NCBI GenBank assembly: GCA_900551415.1
Contig: URWB01000039.1
Coordinates: 1 to 18,131 of the forward strand
Length of the DNA stretch: 18,131 bases
Source: an uncultured Eubacteriales bacterium
GTDB taxonomy: Bacteria; Bacillota; Clostridia; Peptostreptococcales; Anaerovoracaceae
Reading direction: 5' to 3'
Below are positions 1 through 7,413 of this stretch, in pieces. A program made the position numbers and the translations under genes. Position 1 is the first letter of the stretch, and each line of letters begins with the position of its first letter. A model generated the notes under the pieces. That model saw only the letters and a list, made by a program, of their open reading frames with translations. It did no database searches and was not told the DNA's origin.

Positions 1-414
1 GGCGACATGTTGTTCAATCCGATGGGTATGGGCAAGCCGATCCGCGTACAGGGTACTTTCGTCTCTGACGGGGAGGTACATAAGGTCATAGAATTTGTCA
101 AGGAGCAGGTTGAGCAGGGCAAGCCCGCTTATAACGAGGATGTACTGACCCGCATCGAGCGCAGCAATGTGCAGGATGACGCCGAGGATACGGATGATCT
201 GCTGCCGGACGCGATCGAGCTTGTAGTTCGAAGTGGACAGGCATCAGTTTCAATGCTGCAGAGGCGTTTTCGCATCGGCTATAACCGCGCGGCAAGAATC
301 GTGGATATGATGGAGGCGCGCGGTATTGTAGGACCGCAGGATGGAAGCCGACCGCGGCAGGTTCTGATGACAGAAGAAGAATTTGAGAATATGGGGAAGG
401 AGACGGAAGCATAG
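1..414 (+). CDS. ftsK: DNA translocase FtsK/SpoIIIE, C-terminal end (partial at 5' side)
   Basis: The reading frame is open from base 1, so only the last 137 residues are present. FtsK/SpoIIIE are membrane-anchored hexameric ATPases that pump chromosomal DNA through the division or sporulation septum. What is visible is the end of the RecA-like motor (GDMLFNPMGMGKPIRVQG, then FVSDGEVHKVIEFVKEQ), an acidic linker rich in Asp/Glu, and the winged-helix gamma domain that reads the polar DNA guide sequences (LLPDAIELVVRSGQASVSML through RIGYNRAARIVDMMEARGIVG). The Walker motifs and membrane segments lie outside the window. The stop is 5 bases before rimO, so the two are probably cotranscribed. FtsK and SpoIIIE cannot be told apart from this fragment; in a sporulator with this gene order the same protein often serves both roles (inference). 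Confidence 0.93.
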   Translation, partial: GDMLFNPMGMGKPIRVQGTFVSDGEVHKVIEFVKEQVEQGKPAYNEDVLTRIERSNVQDDAEDTDDLLPDAIELVVRSGQASVSMLQRRFRIGYNRAARIVDMMEARGIVGPQDGSRPRQVLMTEEEFENMGKETEA

Positions 415-419
415 CAAAT

Positions 420-1739
420 ATGAAAGTATATATTGAAACCTTAGGCTGTCCCAAAAATTTTAACGATACAGAGGTCGCCAAGGGCTGCCTCTGCGAGGAA
501 CGTGATTTCACGCTGGCCGATTCGCCGGAGGAGGCGGACATCATCATGGTGAATACCTGCGGCTTTATCAATGACGCGAAAAAAGAATCCATCGATAAAA
601 TCTTGGAAATGAGCGGTTACAAGGAAAGCGGAGAAAGCGAAAAAAAGCTGGTCGTATCCGGCTGCCTTTCCGAACGGTACAGCAAGGAGCTTTTTGATGA
701 AATGCCGGAGGTGGACTGTTTTATCGGTGTGAATGAATATGAACGCCTGCCGGAGATTTTGCGTAATTTGCATTCGCGCAAGAATCTTGTCAGCGGCTGT
801 GTCGGTGACACCTTACCGCGCATGCGGCGAAAGCTTGACGGTAATCCTTTTACGTCAACCTTAAAAATTGCCGAGGGCTGTAACAATTACTGCGCTTACT
901 GTGTGATTCCCTCTATTCGCGGTGGTTTTCGCAGCAAGAAGATGGAAGATGTGCTGGCGGAGGCAGAAGAACTTGCGGCAGCCGGCTGCAAGGAACTGAT
1001 TCTGATCGCGCAGGATGTAACGAATTACGGCATCGATTTGTATGGGGAATACAAACTGCCGGAGCTTCTCCGCCAGCTTTGCCGGATTGATGCTCTTCGC
1101 TGGATTCGGCTGATGTACTGCTATGAGGATCGGATTACAGATGAACTGATCGAAGTCATGGCTGCAGAACCAAAGATCTGCCATTACATTGATATTCCGA
1201 TTCAGCATGCCGCGGACCCGGTGCTGCGCGCGATGAACCGCAGATCGACCGGCGAAACCATCCGCTCAACGATTCACAGACTGCGTGAGGCGATTCCGGA
1301 CATCCATATCCGAACGACGCTGATTGTGGGTTTTCCGGGGGAAACCGAACAAGATTTCGAAGAACTGCTGGATTTTGTGGAAACCGCGCGATTGGAACGC
1401 CTTGGGGTATTCGCTTATTCCAGAGAGGAAGGAACGCCCGCGGGTGAGATGGAAAATCAGATCGACGAAGCGGTCAAGGAGGAACGCCTGGACGCAATTA
1501 TGCGACGGCAGCTGGACATTTCGCTTGCGGTCAATCAGGCCAAGATCGGCAAGTGCCTGGAGGTCCTGGTAGAGGAACGTGACGAGGACGGCAGCTATGT
1601 CGGCAGGACGGTCTATGACGCGCCGGAAATCGATAATGCGGTGCTGTTTACTTCAAAGCGCGATCTGAGAGCCGGAGACTTCGTGCAGGTACAGATCAAC
1701 GACGCGTTTGACTATGATTTAATCGGTGTGGAGGTGTAA
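420..1739 (+). CDS. rimO: Ribosomal protein S12 methylthiotransferase RimO
   Basis: RimO is a cytosolic radical-SAM enzyme that adds a methylthio group to a conserved aspartate of ribosomal protein S12. The 439-residue protein has the family's three parts. The N-terminal UPF0004 domain holds one [4Fe-4S] cluster through C10 (ETLGCPKN), C47 (VNTCGF) and C82 (SGCLSE). The radical-SAM core carries C154, C158 and C161 (EGCNNYCAYC) for the SAM-binding cluster. A TRAM-like C-terminal domain runs from about residue 375. The sequence IPSIRGGFRSK after the CxxxCxxC is typical of RimO rather than MiaB. The ATG is preceded by GGAAG about 10 bases upstream, inside the end of the ftsK-type gene. The pgsA start follows the stop by 2 bases. 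Length is normal and nothing is missing. Confidence 0.96.
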   Translation: MKVYIETLGCPKNFNDTEVAKGCLCEERDFTLADSPEEADIIMVNTCGFINDAKKESIDKILEMSGYKESGESEKKLVVSGCLSERYSKELFDEMPEVDCFIGVNEYERLPEILRNLHSRKNLVSGCVGDTLPRMRRKLDGNPFTSTLKIAEGCNNYCAYCVIPSIRGGFRSKKMEDVLAEAEELAAAGCKELILIAQDVTNYGIDLYGEYKLPELLRQLCRIDALRWIRLMYCYEDRITDELIEVMAAEPKICHYIDIPIQHAADPVLRAMNRRSTGETIRSTIHRLREAIPDIHIRTTLIVGFPGETEQDFEELLDFVETARLERLGVFAYSREEGTPAGEMENQIDEAVKEERLDAIMRRQLDISLAVNQAKIGKCLEVLVEERDEDGSYVGRTVYDAPEIDNAVLFTSKRDLRAGDFVQVQINDAFDYDLIGVEV

Positions 1740-1741
1740 CG

Positions 1742-2269
1742 ATGAATTTACCTAATAAACTGACGATTGCCAGAGTGATTGCTGTGCCGTTCTTTATCGC
1801 GGCTTATCTGACAGGCTGGTATCTGCCGGCTTTCGTGATTTTCGTTTTGGCGTCTTTGACGGATATGCTCGACGGTAAAATCGCCAGAAAGCATAATCTG
1901 GTGACAAACTTCGGCAAGATCATGGACCCGCTGGCAGACAAGATCCTGGTCTATTCGGCATTTTGTCTGATGATTCCGGATCTGGTGCCGGGCTGGATGC
2001 TGATCATTATTTTGGCGAGAGAGTTTACGGTCGCAGGCATGCGTACCGTTGCCGCCTCCGAGGGTATTGTCATCGCCGCGGGCATGAGCGGCAAGATAAA
2101 AACGGTTCTGCAGATGATCGCGGTGCCGATGCTCCTGCTGATTCCCGCGTTTCCGGACTTCATGCCGCTGTGCTGGGCAGCGAAGATTTTCCTGTGGGCT
2201 TCCCTCGTGATGACGGTCTACTCCGGCGTAGAATATGTACTCAAAAACAAGAATGTTTTTTCGATGTAG
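1742..2269 (+). CDS. pgsA: CDP-diacylglycerol--glycerol-3-phosphate 3-phosphatidyltransferase
   Basis: PgsA is an integral membrane enzyme that makes phosphatidylglycerol phosphate, the committed step to phosphatidylglycerol and cardiolipin. The 175-residue protein has the complete CDP-alcohol phosphotransferase signature D-x2-D-G-x2-A-R-x8-G-x3-D-x3-D, at D41, D44, G45, A48, R49, G58, D62 and D66. It starts with NLPNKLTIARV, typical of PgsA, and has several hydrophobic segments (about 10-40, 68-92, 110-140 and 145-168). The Shine-Dalgarno GGAGGT lies in the last codons of rimO, 6 bases before the ATG, so translation is probably coupled. The order rimO-pgsA-cinA-recA is common in Clostridia. 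Another CDP-alcohol phosphotransferase (for example phosphatidylserine synthase) is the only realistic alternative; the neighbours favour PgsA. Confidence 0.94.
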   Translation: MNLPNKLTIARVIAVPFFIAAYLTGWYLPAFVIFVLASLTDMLDGKIARKHNLVTNFGKIMDPLADKILVYSAFCLMIPDLVPGWMLIIILAREFTVAGMRTVAASEGIVIAAGMSGKIKTVLQMIAVPMLLLIPAFPDFMPLCWAAKIFLWASLVMTVYSGVEYVLKNKNVFSM

Positions 2270-2389
2270 AACTTACAGAATCAAAAAAATCCGGAAGCCG
2301 CGCGCGAAAGAGACTGCTGTACTTTGACAGGGATGGGTATCGCGGTCAATACCGGAATGCCGGAATACCGAAATGGAAAAGGGGAAAAA

Positions 2390-3637
2390 ATGAAAACCGC
2401 AATTTTAACAGTAGGAACGGAAATTTTATTCGGGCAGATCGTGAACACGAATGCCGCGTTTTTGTCGCAGCAGCTGAATAATCTAGGCTATGACGTGATG
2501 TATCACTATACGGTCGGAGACAATCCGGGGCGCCTCGCGGAGCTGATTCATCTGGCATTTCGGGACTGTGATCTGATTTTAACCACCGGAGGACTCGGAC
2601 CGACACAGGATGATTTAACCAAGGAAACCATCGCAAAGGCCATGGGTGACGTGGTTGTGGAAAATCCGGCCTGCATGAAATATCTCAAAGAAAACTACGA
2701 GCGCGCGGGCAGGAAGATGACGCCGAACAATCTCAAACAGGCTTACATGCCTTCGAGAGCGACGGTCCTGCCTAACGATGCGGGCACAGCGCCGGGCTTC
2801 GCGTTGGAGCAGGACGGCAAGATCATTATCGCGATGCCGGGGCCGCCGCGCGAAATGCAGAGAATGTTTGAACTTCAGGTCAAACCGCTGCTGCAAAAAA
2901 AGCAGGACAGCGTGATCTATTACCGCATGCTGCGCATGTTCGGAATTGGGGAATCCAGTCTGGAAACAGTGCTTTTGCCTCTGATCGACGGACAGACCGA
3001 CCCGACACTGGCAACCTACGCCAAGGAGGGTGAGTGCAGTCTTCGCATTGCTTCCAAGCGCGCGACAGAGGAGGAAGCGAGAGCTGCGGTAGACGAAATG
3101 ACCGAAAAGGTCAGATCTCTGGTTGGAGACTATATTTACAGCTATGATGACGAAGATCTGATCGACGTTGTCGGCAGACTGCTGCTCGAAAAGAAAATCA
3201 CGATCGCGTGCGCGGAGTCCTGCACCGGAGGTCTCTTTGCGGGAGCGTTGACCGATACCTCCGGGATCTCGGAGGTCTTTGGACACGGTTATGTGACTTA
3301 CAGCTGTGAGGCAAAGGAAACGGAGTTAGGGGTCAAACCGGAGACGATCGAAACTTACGGCGTCGTCAGTCCGCAGGTTGCCGAAGAAATGGCAGCCGGA
3401 CTGGCCGCGAAAACCGGCGCCAAACTGTGTATCTCCGTCACGGGGCTTGCGGGTCCGGACGGCGGCAGCGCCGAAAAGCCGGTAGGCCTGGCATATATCG
3501 GTGTTTCTTACGAAGGAAGGCTTTATGCTGTAAAATCTTACTACCGCAATGTCAGCCGCAAGTGGAATCGGCATTATACTCTGCTCAGAATGCTCTTTGA
3601 GGTTTATCGCCTCATCAGTCCGGAGAAACCGGCTTAA
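2390..3637 (+). CDS. cinA: CinA: MoaB-like domain plus C-terminal nicotinamide-nucleotide amidase domain
   Basis: CinA-family proteins salvage NMN and hydrolyse ADP-ribose-type pyridine nucleotide by-products; in naturally competent species the gene is part of the competence regulon. I start at the ATG of MKTAILTVGTEILFGQ, because family members begin there and GGGG lies a few bases upstream; an in-frame ATG 66 bases earlier would add 22 residues with no family resemblance. The 415-residue protein has an N-terminal MoaB/MogA-like domain (TTGGLGPTQDD at about residues 65-75; PGPPREM near 150) and a C-terminal PncC amidase domain with the nucleophile serine in CAESCTGG and the VTGLAGPDGG motif. 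It precedes recA, the usual arrangement. The 120 bases before it hold no convincing promoter, so I assume transcription from upstream. Confidence 0.94.
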   Translation: MKTAILTVGTEILFGQIVNTNAAFLSQQLNNLGYDVMYHYTVGDNPGRLAELIHLAFRDCDLILTTGGLGPTQDDLTKETIAKAMGDVVVENPACMKYLKENYERAGRKMTPNNLKQAYMPSRATVLPNDAGTAPGFALEQDGKIIIAMPGPPREMQRMFELQVKPLLQKKQDSVIYYRMLRMFGIGESSLETVLLPLIDGQTDPTLATYAKEGECSLRIASKRATEEEARAAVDEMTEKVRSLVGDYIYSYDDEDLIDVVGRLLLEKKITIACAESCTGGLFAGALTDTSGISEVFGHGYVTYSCEAKETELGVKPETIETYGVVSPQVAEEMAAGLAAKTGAKLCISVTGLAGPDGGSAEKPVGLAYIGVSYEGRLYAVKSYYRNVSRKWNRHYTLLRMLFEVYRLISPEKPA

Positions 3638-3702
3638 AAAGACGAACAGCTTTGTGCCTGGATACGCGCGGAGATGAGAAATGAAGTGGACAAAAATAAT
3701 GG

Positions 3703-3731
3703 TTGCATTTTACATGTAATTGTGATACTAT
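3703..3731 (+). promoter_or_regulatory. Candidate upstream recA promoter with extended -10
   Basis: TTGCAT (3703-3708), a 17-base spacer, then TACTAT (3726-3731) preceded by TG one base away, which gives an extended -10. It lies about 100 bases upstream of the stronger recA promoter. It would transcribe through the SOS box from a distance. This is a pattern match only. Confidence 0.35.
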
Positions 3732-3795
3732 TATACCATAAATTAGAACATCATACGTTTGCAGACAAAATATGCTTGTTTTATAAAGAAAACGC

Positions 3796-3824
3796 TTGAC
3801 GAAAAGAACGGAATACGATAAAAT
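3796..3824 (+). promoter_or_regulatory. recA promoter (sigma-A type)
   Basis: TTGACG (3796-3801) and TAAAAT (3819-3824) are separated by 17 bases, each one mismatch from the consensus hexamer. Transcription would begin near 3831, leaving a leader of about 60 bases before recA. The start point falls just before the SOS box, the geometry expected for a LexA-repressed gene. Confidence 0.8.
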
Positions 3825-3834
3825 GAGAACATGC

Positions 3835-3848
3835 AGAACAAACGTTCT
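3835..3848 (+). promoter_or_regulatory. LexA (SOS) operator of recA
   Basis: The core GAAC-AAAC-GTTC (3836-3847) fits the Gram-positive SOS box CGAACRNRYGTTYC at every position except the outermost base on each side (A and T here). It sits directly downstream of the predicted transcription start. LexA bound here would block recA transcription until RecA filaments on single-stranded DNA trigger LexA self-cleavage. lexA itself is not in the window. Confidence 0.85.
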
Positions 3849-3892
3849 TATTTGACGCGACGGATGCTTCGCTGATTTCGGAGGGAAAGAGA

Positions 3893-4990
3893 ATGAGTGT
3901 AAATACAAATAAAACAGAGAAAGATAAAGCACTGGAAGCTGCGATGGCACAGATCCAAAAGCAATTCGGCAAGGGTGCCATTATGAAGCTCGGTGATGAA
4001 AGCGCGCAGATGAATATCGACGCGATTTCCAGCGGTTCCATCAGTCTGGATATCGCGACCGGCATCGGCGGCGTGCCAAAAGGCAGAATTGTAGAGATTT
4101 ACGGACCGGAATCTTCCGGTAAGACAACGCTGACGCTGCATGTCATCGCCGAAGCACAGAAGGCAGGAGGCAAGGCGGCCTTCATCGACGCGGAACACGC
4201 GTTGGATCCTGTTTACGCGAAGAATCTGGGCGTCGATGTCGGCAGTCTTTTGGTTTCTCAACCGGATACCGGAGAACAGGCACTGGAGATTTGTGATATG
4301 CTGGTGCGCAGCGGCGCGCTGGACGTTGTTGTCATCGACTCTGTCGCCGCATTGGTTCCGAAAGCTGAGATTCAGGGAGAAATGGGCGACAGCCATGTCG
4401 GTCTGCAGGCCAGACTGATGTCACAGGCCCTCCGTAAGATTACCGGAACGGTTAACAAATCCAACACCTGCGTGATCTTCATCAACCAGCTTCGTGAAAA
4501 GGTGGGCATCATGTTCGGCAATCCGGAAGTAACGACCGGAGGCCGCGCGTTAAAATTCTATTCCTCCATGCGTCTGGATGTCAGAAGAATCGAGAGCATC
4601 AAGGTTGGGGACAGCGTGGTCGGTAACCGCACCCGCGTCAAGGTTGTCAAGAATAAGGTCGCGCCTCCGTTCAAGCAGGCGGAATTTGACATTATGTACG
4701 GAGAGGGAATCTCCAAGGCCGGAGATATCCTGGACTGCGCGGTTGAGGCGAAACTTGTCGAAAAAGCCGGCTCCTGGTATAGTTATGCGGGAGAACGCAT
4801 CGGGCAGGGACGCGAGAATGTCAAGAATTATCTCAAAGACCATCCGGAGGTTATGGACAGACTGGAAGGACAGCTTTTGGATCAAATCAAAAAAGAAGAC
4901 GCGCAGACCGAACCGGAGATTCCGGAATCCGATATTTCCGAAATTATGGATATGTTCGTGGACGAGGACGGTGTAATCATTGAGGAATAG
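3893..4990 (+). CDS. recA: Recombinase RecA
   Basis: RecA forms filaments on single-stranded DNA, drives homologous strand exchange and stimulates LexA cleavage. The 365-residue protein has Walker A GPESSGKT (71-78), the catalytic glutamate in DAEHALD (E101), Walker [13 protein letters not shown] (146-156), the loop L2 region [19 protein letters not shown]-type segment, and the normal acidic C-terminal tail ending DEDGVIIEE. Start: GGAGGG lies 7 bases before the ATG and family alignment supports it. It has its own promoter and SOS box, and is separated from cinA by 255 bases. In many clostridia rny or recX follows recA; here rplU follows after 217 bases. Complete and ordinary. Confidence 0.99.
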   Translation: MSVNTNKTEKDKALEAAMAQIQKQFGKGAIMKLGDESAQMNIDAISSGSISLDIATGIGGVPKGRIVEIYGPESSGKTTLTLHVIAEAQKAGGKAAFIDAEHALDPVYAKNLGVDVGSLLVSQPDTGEQALEICDMLVRSGALDVVVIDSVAALVPKAEIQGEMGDSHVGLQARLMSQALRKITGTVNKSNTCVIFINQLREKVGIMFGNPEVTTGGRALKFYSSMRLDVRRIESIKVGDSVVGNRTRVKVVKNKVAPPFKQAEFDIMYGEGISKAGDILDCAVEAKLVEKAGSWYSYAGERIGQGRENVKNYLKDHPEVMDRLEGQLLDQIKKEDAQTEPEIPESDISEIMDMFVDEDGVIIEE

Positions 4991-5023
4991 GAAGGATTTG
5001 CTACAGCGTCTAACCTTCAGCAC

Positions 5024-5042
5024 CGGACATCCACGCTGTCCG
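5024..5042 (+). other. Small hairpin in the recA 3' region
   Basis: CGGACA (5024-5029) and TGTCCG (5037-5042) form a perfect 6-base-pair stem with a 7-base loop. It is followed by an A-rich, not T-rich, run, so it is not a standard terminator for recA. It may protect the recA mRNA end or mean nothing. Confidence 0.3.
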
Positions 5043-5072
5043 AATAAAAAAATATTGAAAGATCAAGAAAAT

Positions 5073-5097
5073 AGCTGAAAGTACTTGACTTTCAGCT
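5073..5097 (+). terminator. Perfect inverted repeat after recA, overlapping the rplU -35 box
   Basis: AGCTGAAAGT (5073-5082) and ACTTTCAGCT (5088-5097) are exact 10-base complements around a 5-base loop. U-G and A-U pairs extend the stem by a few steps outward. Only a short T run (GTTT) follows, so as an intrinsic terminator it is weak. The -35 hexamer of the rplU promoter (5085-5090) lies inside the repeat. It may be the recA terminator, an operator, or both. Confidence 0.5.
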
Positions 5098-5113
5098 GTT
5101 TCAATGGTATGAT
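5085..5113 (+). promoter_or_regulatory. rplU-rpmA promoter (sigma-A type)
   Basis: TTGACT (5085-5090), exactly 17 bases, TATGAT (5108-5113). Both hexamers are one base from consensus. Transcription would begin near 5120 and give a leader of about 88 bases. The strength suits a ribosomal protein operon. Confidence 0.85.
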
Positions 5114-5119
5114 AACTGA

Positions 5120-5207
5120 GTTGAGCCGCGCAGACTGGGTTTTGAAGTGCAATCAATACGGAATGCCACCCACAATGGCGAGACTGGATAGAGGAGGAAT
5201 TCATTAA
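5120..5207 (+). promoter_or_regulatory. Probable ribosomal protein L21 leader RNA
   Basis: This 88-base transcribed leader sits where Firmicutes carry the L21_leader element before rplU-rpmA. It contains short complementary segments (GGGT near 5137 with ACCC near 5168; GCCA with TGGC around 5165-5179) and a purine-rich end, TGGATAGAGGAGG, that leads into the Shine-Dalgarno GAGGAGG (5191-5197), 10 bases before the ATG. The resemblance of the 3' half to the family is from memory. Such leaders are thought to allow feedback control by ribosomal protein. A covariance-model search would settle it. Confidence 0.55.
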
Positions 5208-5714
5208 ATGTACGCAGTAATTGAAACAGGCGGTAAGCAGTACAGAGTACAGGAAGGTGACATCATCACAATCGAAAAGCTGAATGCTGCGGTTGGTGAC
5301 GTTGTAACTTTTGACAAGGTACTCGTTCTCGGCGAAGGTAAGGATATCAAAGTAGGTGCTCCTTACGTAGGAACTGCTGTAACAGGAACAGTAGTAGAAA
5401 ATGGCAAGGGCCAGAAGGTAATCATCTTCAAGTACAAGGCGAAGAAGGATTACAGAAAGAAACAGGGTCACAGACAACCATACACCATGGTTAAGATTGA
5501 AAGCTTATCCGGAGCAGCTCCTAAGAAGGAAGCTCCAAAGGCTGAAGAAGTCAAGGCTGAGCCTGCAAAGGAAGAAGCAAAACCTGCAAAGAAGGTTTCC
5601 GCTTCCATGAAAAAAGATGAACTCATTGCTTTCGCGAAAGAGAACAACATCGAAGTAGATGAAAAAGCTACCAAAGCAGTTATCATCGAAACGATTGAAG
5701 CAGCGTTAAAGTAA
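5208..5714 (+). CDS. rplU: Ribosomal protein L21 with C-terminal helix-extension-helix-like extension
   Basis: L21 binds 23S rRNA in the large subunit. Residues 1 to about 102 are a complete L21 ([17 protein letters not shown] at the start; [19 protein letters not shown] at 75-92). A normal L21 ends there. This one has about 65 more residues: a linker rich in Ala, Lys, Glu and Pro (104-130), then [20 protein letters not shown] and [15 protein letters not shown] (133-167), which resembles the HeH/SAP/Rho-N type of small helix-extension-helix nucleic-acid-binding fold. Codon use (GTA, GCA, GAA, AAG) is that of a highly expressed gene and carries on into the tail, so the tail is real coding sequence. 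The start follows a strong Shine-Dalgarno. rpmA follows after 29 bases with no prp gene between them. Confidence 0.97.
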   Translation: MYAVIETGGKQYRVQEGDIITIEKLNAAVGDVVTFDKVLVLGEGKDIKVGAPYVGTAVTGTVVENGKGQKVIIFKYKAKKDYRKKQGHRQPYTMVKIESLSGAAPKKEAPKAEEVKAEPAKEEAKPAKKVSASMKKDELIAFAKENNIEVDEKATKAVIIETIEAALK

Positions 5715-5743
5715 TAATCTGATATAGTTAGGAGGTACTTTTT

Positions 5744-6004
5744 ATGGCAAGTAAAAAAGGTGTAGGTAGCTCTAAGAACGGTCGCGATTCCGAGTCGAAA
5801 CGTCTTGGACTTAAGGCTGGCGACGGTCAGTTCGTAAGCGCTGGCAGCATTCTGGTAAGACAGAGAGGAACCAAGTTCCACCCTGGTAACAATGTTGGTA
5901 TCGGTGGAGATGATACATTATTCGCTAAAATTGACGGAGCGGTTAAGTTCGAAAGAAAGGACAAGAGCCGTAAGCAAGTAAGCGTATATCCAAAAGAAGC
6001 TTAA
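5744..6004 (+). CDS. rpmA: Ribosomal protein L27, short form without cleavable N-terminal extension
   Basis: L27 lies near the peptidyl transferase centre, where its N-terminal tail contacts the tRNA ends. The 86-residue protein reads [20 protein letters not shown] and continues as normal L27 to the end. Most Firmicutes make L27 with a short extension of the type MLxxxLQFFA, removed by the protease Prp encoded between rplU and rpmA. Here the extension is absent: TAGGAGGT lies about 7 bases before this ATG, which leaves no room for a longer start, and there is no prp gene at this locus. A good terminator follows. The rplU-rpmA pair therefore makes a short two-gene operon. Confidence 0.98.
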   Translation: MASKKGVGSSKNGRDSESKRLGLKAGDGQFVSAGSILVRQRGTKFHPGNNVGIGGDDTLFAKIDGAVKFERKDKSRKQVSVYPKEA

Positions 6005-6016
6005 TTTAGAGTGATG

Positions 6017-6051
6017 GACCCTGTACATCTCCGGATGCACAGGGTCTTTTT
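6017..6051 (+). terminator. Intrinsic terminator of rplU-rpmA
   Basis: GACCCTGT (6017-6024) pairs with ACAGGGTC (6039-6046). Inside it, after one mismatch, CAT (6026-6028) pairs with ATG (6035-6037), closing a 6-base loop. Five T residues follow (6047-6051). It separates the ribosomal protein operon from obg. Confidence 0.9.
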
Positions 6052-6063
6052 GTCGATAATTTT

Positions 6064-6080
6064 CATTGTTTTAAACAATG
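6064..6080. promoter_or_regulatory. 17-base palindrome upstream of obg
   Basis: CATTGTTT and AAACAATG are perfect 8-base arms around a single central T. It lies 35 bases before the obg ATG. A weak promoter, TTTTCA (6060-6065), 16 bases, TATGAG (6082-6087), would place the palindrome in its spacer, where a dimeric regulator could act. No promoter near consensus is visible here, so this is a suggestion. Confidence 0.35.
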
Positions 6081-6114
6081 ATATGAGAACAATGACCGGA
6101 AAGGAGGTCAGAAG

Positions 6115-7413
6115 ATGTTTGTAGATCGAGCGAAAATATTTATCAAATCCGGAAAAGGCGGAGACGGCGCGGTTACCTTCAGACGCGAACCGTTTGTACC
6201 GGAGGGAGGTCCGGACGGCGGAGACGGCGGACGCGGCGGAGATGTCATTTTTCAAGCGGATCGTAATCTCAGAACCCTGATGGACTTTAAATACAAAAAG
6301 AAATATGAAGCAGAAAACGGCCAGAACGGCATGAAAAAGAAACGTTTCGGCAAGGCAGGAGAAAATCTCATCATCAAGGTTCCGATGGGAACGGTCGTCA
6401 TCGATGAAGAAACCGGACTTGTGATGAAGGATCTCGTAGAAGACGGTGAGAGCTTTGTGGCAGCCAAAGGCGGACGCGGCGGACGCGGGAATACCAACTT
6501 TAAGAATTCTGTCAGACAAGCACCGAATTTCGCGGAAGCCGGAGGGCCTGCCAAAGAACGGAGTGTAATACTCGAATTAAAACTGATCGCGGATGTTGGT
6601 CTGGTGGGTTTCCCAAATGTCGGTAAGTCCTCACTTTTAGCTGTCGCGACCAGTGCGCAGCCCAAAATCGCGAACTATCACTTCACGACAATCGATCCGA
6701 ATTTGGGTGTCGTAAAAATTCACGACACCAGCTTTGTGATGGCGGACATTGCCGGAATCATCGAAGGAGCCAGCGAAGGACTCGGTATGGGCTTTAAATT
6801 CCTAAAACATATCGAAAGGACCAAGGTTTTGATTCATGTCGTCGATGTGTCCGGCAGTGAGGGACGAGATCCAATTGAAGATTTCGACAAGATCAACAAG
6901 GAACTCGAACGCTACAGTCCGCGCATTCTCAAAAAGCCACAGCTTGTCGCGGCAAACAAGATTGATATGATCGAAGAAGATGACCCGCGCTATCTCGCGT
7001 TCAAAGCGCATGTAGAAAAGCTTGGTTATCCGGTATTTCCGATGTCAGCGCCGTTAAATCTGGGTGTTAAGGAGATTTTAGAGGCTGCATTGGTGGAATT
7101 ACGCAAAGTTGAAGCTGACCCTGCCGCGCAGCAGGAGGATATAGAATACTTTGACTTTGAGAGTGAGGAACGGGATCCAAATTATCGTGAAATCATCTGC
7201 GGGTACGATGAGGCGGATGATGTCTATACCTTGGAAGGAAAACAGCTTTCGAAGATCTTTCATTCAACGAATTTCAACGATATGGGTTCCCTTCGCTATT
7301 TGTACAAATATATCGAAAAGAACGGGGCAATCGACCGCCTGAAGGAGCTTGGACTCTCAGAGGGCGACACGATTCGCATTGAGGACTACGATATGGAGTA
7401 TTGGGAGGAATAA
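6115..7413 (+). CDS. obg: GTPase Obg (CgtA)
   Basis: Obg is an essential GTPase that works in 50S ribosome assembly and in stress responses; in Bacillus it is also needed for sporulation. The 432-residue protein has the glycine-rich Obg fold (about 1-157, with GGPDGGDGGRGGDVIF), the G domain with G1 GFPNVGKS (165-172), the NYHFTT switch, G3 DIAG (211-214) and G4 NKID (281-284), and the C-terminal OCT domain (about 350-432, GYDEADDVYTLEGKQLSKIF onward). The start has AAGGAGG 7 to 13 bases upstream. In Bacillus spo0B lies between rpmA and obg; it is absent here, as expected in Clostridia, which lack that phosphorelay. A SpoIVFA-like gene follows after 61 bases. Confidence 0.98.
   Translation: MFVDRAKIFIKSGKGGDGAVTFRREPFVPEGGPDGGDGGRGGDVIFQADRNLRTLMDFKYKKKYEAENGQNGMKKKRFGKAGENLIIKVPMGTVVIDEETGLVMKDLVEDGESFVAAKGGRGGRGNTNFKNSVRQAPNFAEAGGPAKERSVILELKLIADVGLVGFPNVGKSSLLAVATSAQPKIANYHFTTIDPNLGVVKIHDTSFVMADIAGIIEGASEGLGMGFKFLKHIERTKVLIHVVDVSGSEGRDPIEDFDKINKELERYSPRILKKPQLVAANKIDMIEEDDPRYLAFKAHVEKLGYPVFPMSAPLNLGVKEILEAALVELRKVEADPAAQQEDIEYFDFESEERDPNYREIICGYDEADDVYTLEGKQLSKIFHSTNFNDMGSLRYLYKYIEKNGAIDRLKELGLSEGDTIRIEDYDMEYWEE

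Noticed and set aside
98..592. Long minus-strand open frames across rimO, recA, spo0A and other genes
   Set aside because: They lie opposite strong plus-strand genes, lack Shine-Dalgarno sites and show no recognisable motifs.
2324..2352. TTGACA at 2324-2329 as a cinA promoter
   Set aside because: No -10 hexamer better than two matches at 16 to 18 bases; the upstream ATG start there is also unlike CinA.
3746..3760. Second SOS-like site GAAC...GTTT upstream of recA
   Set aside because: The half-sites are 7 bases apart, not 4, and the outer bases do not match.
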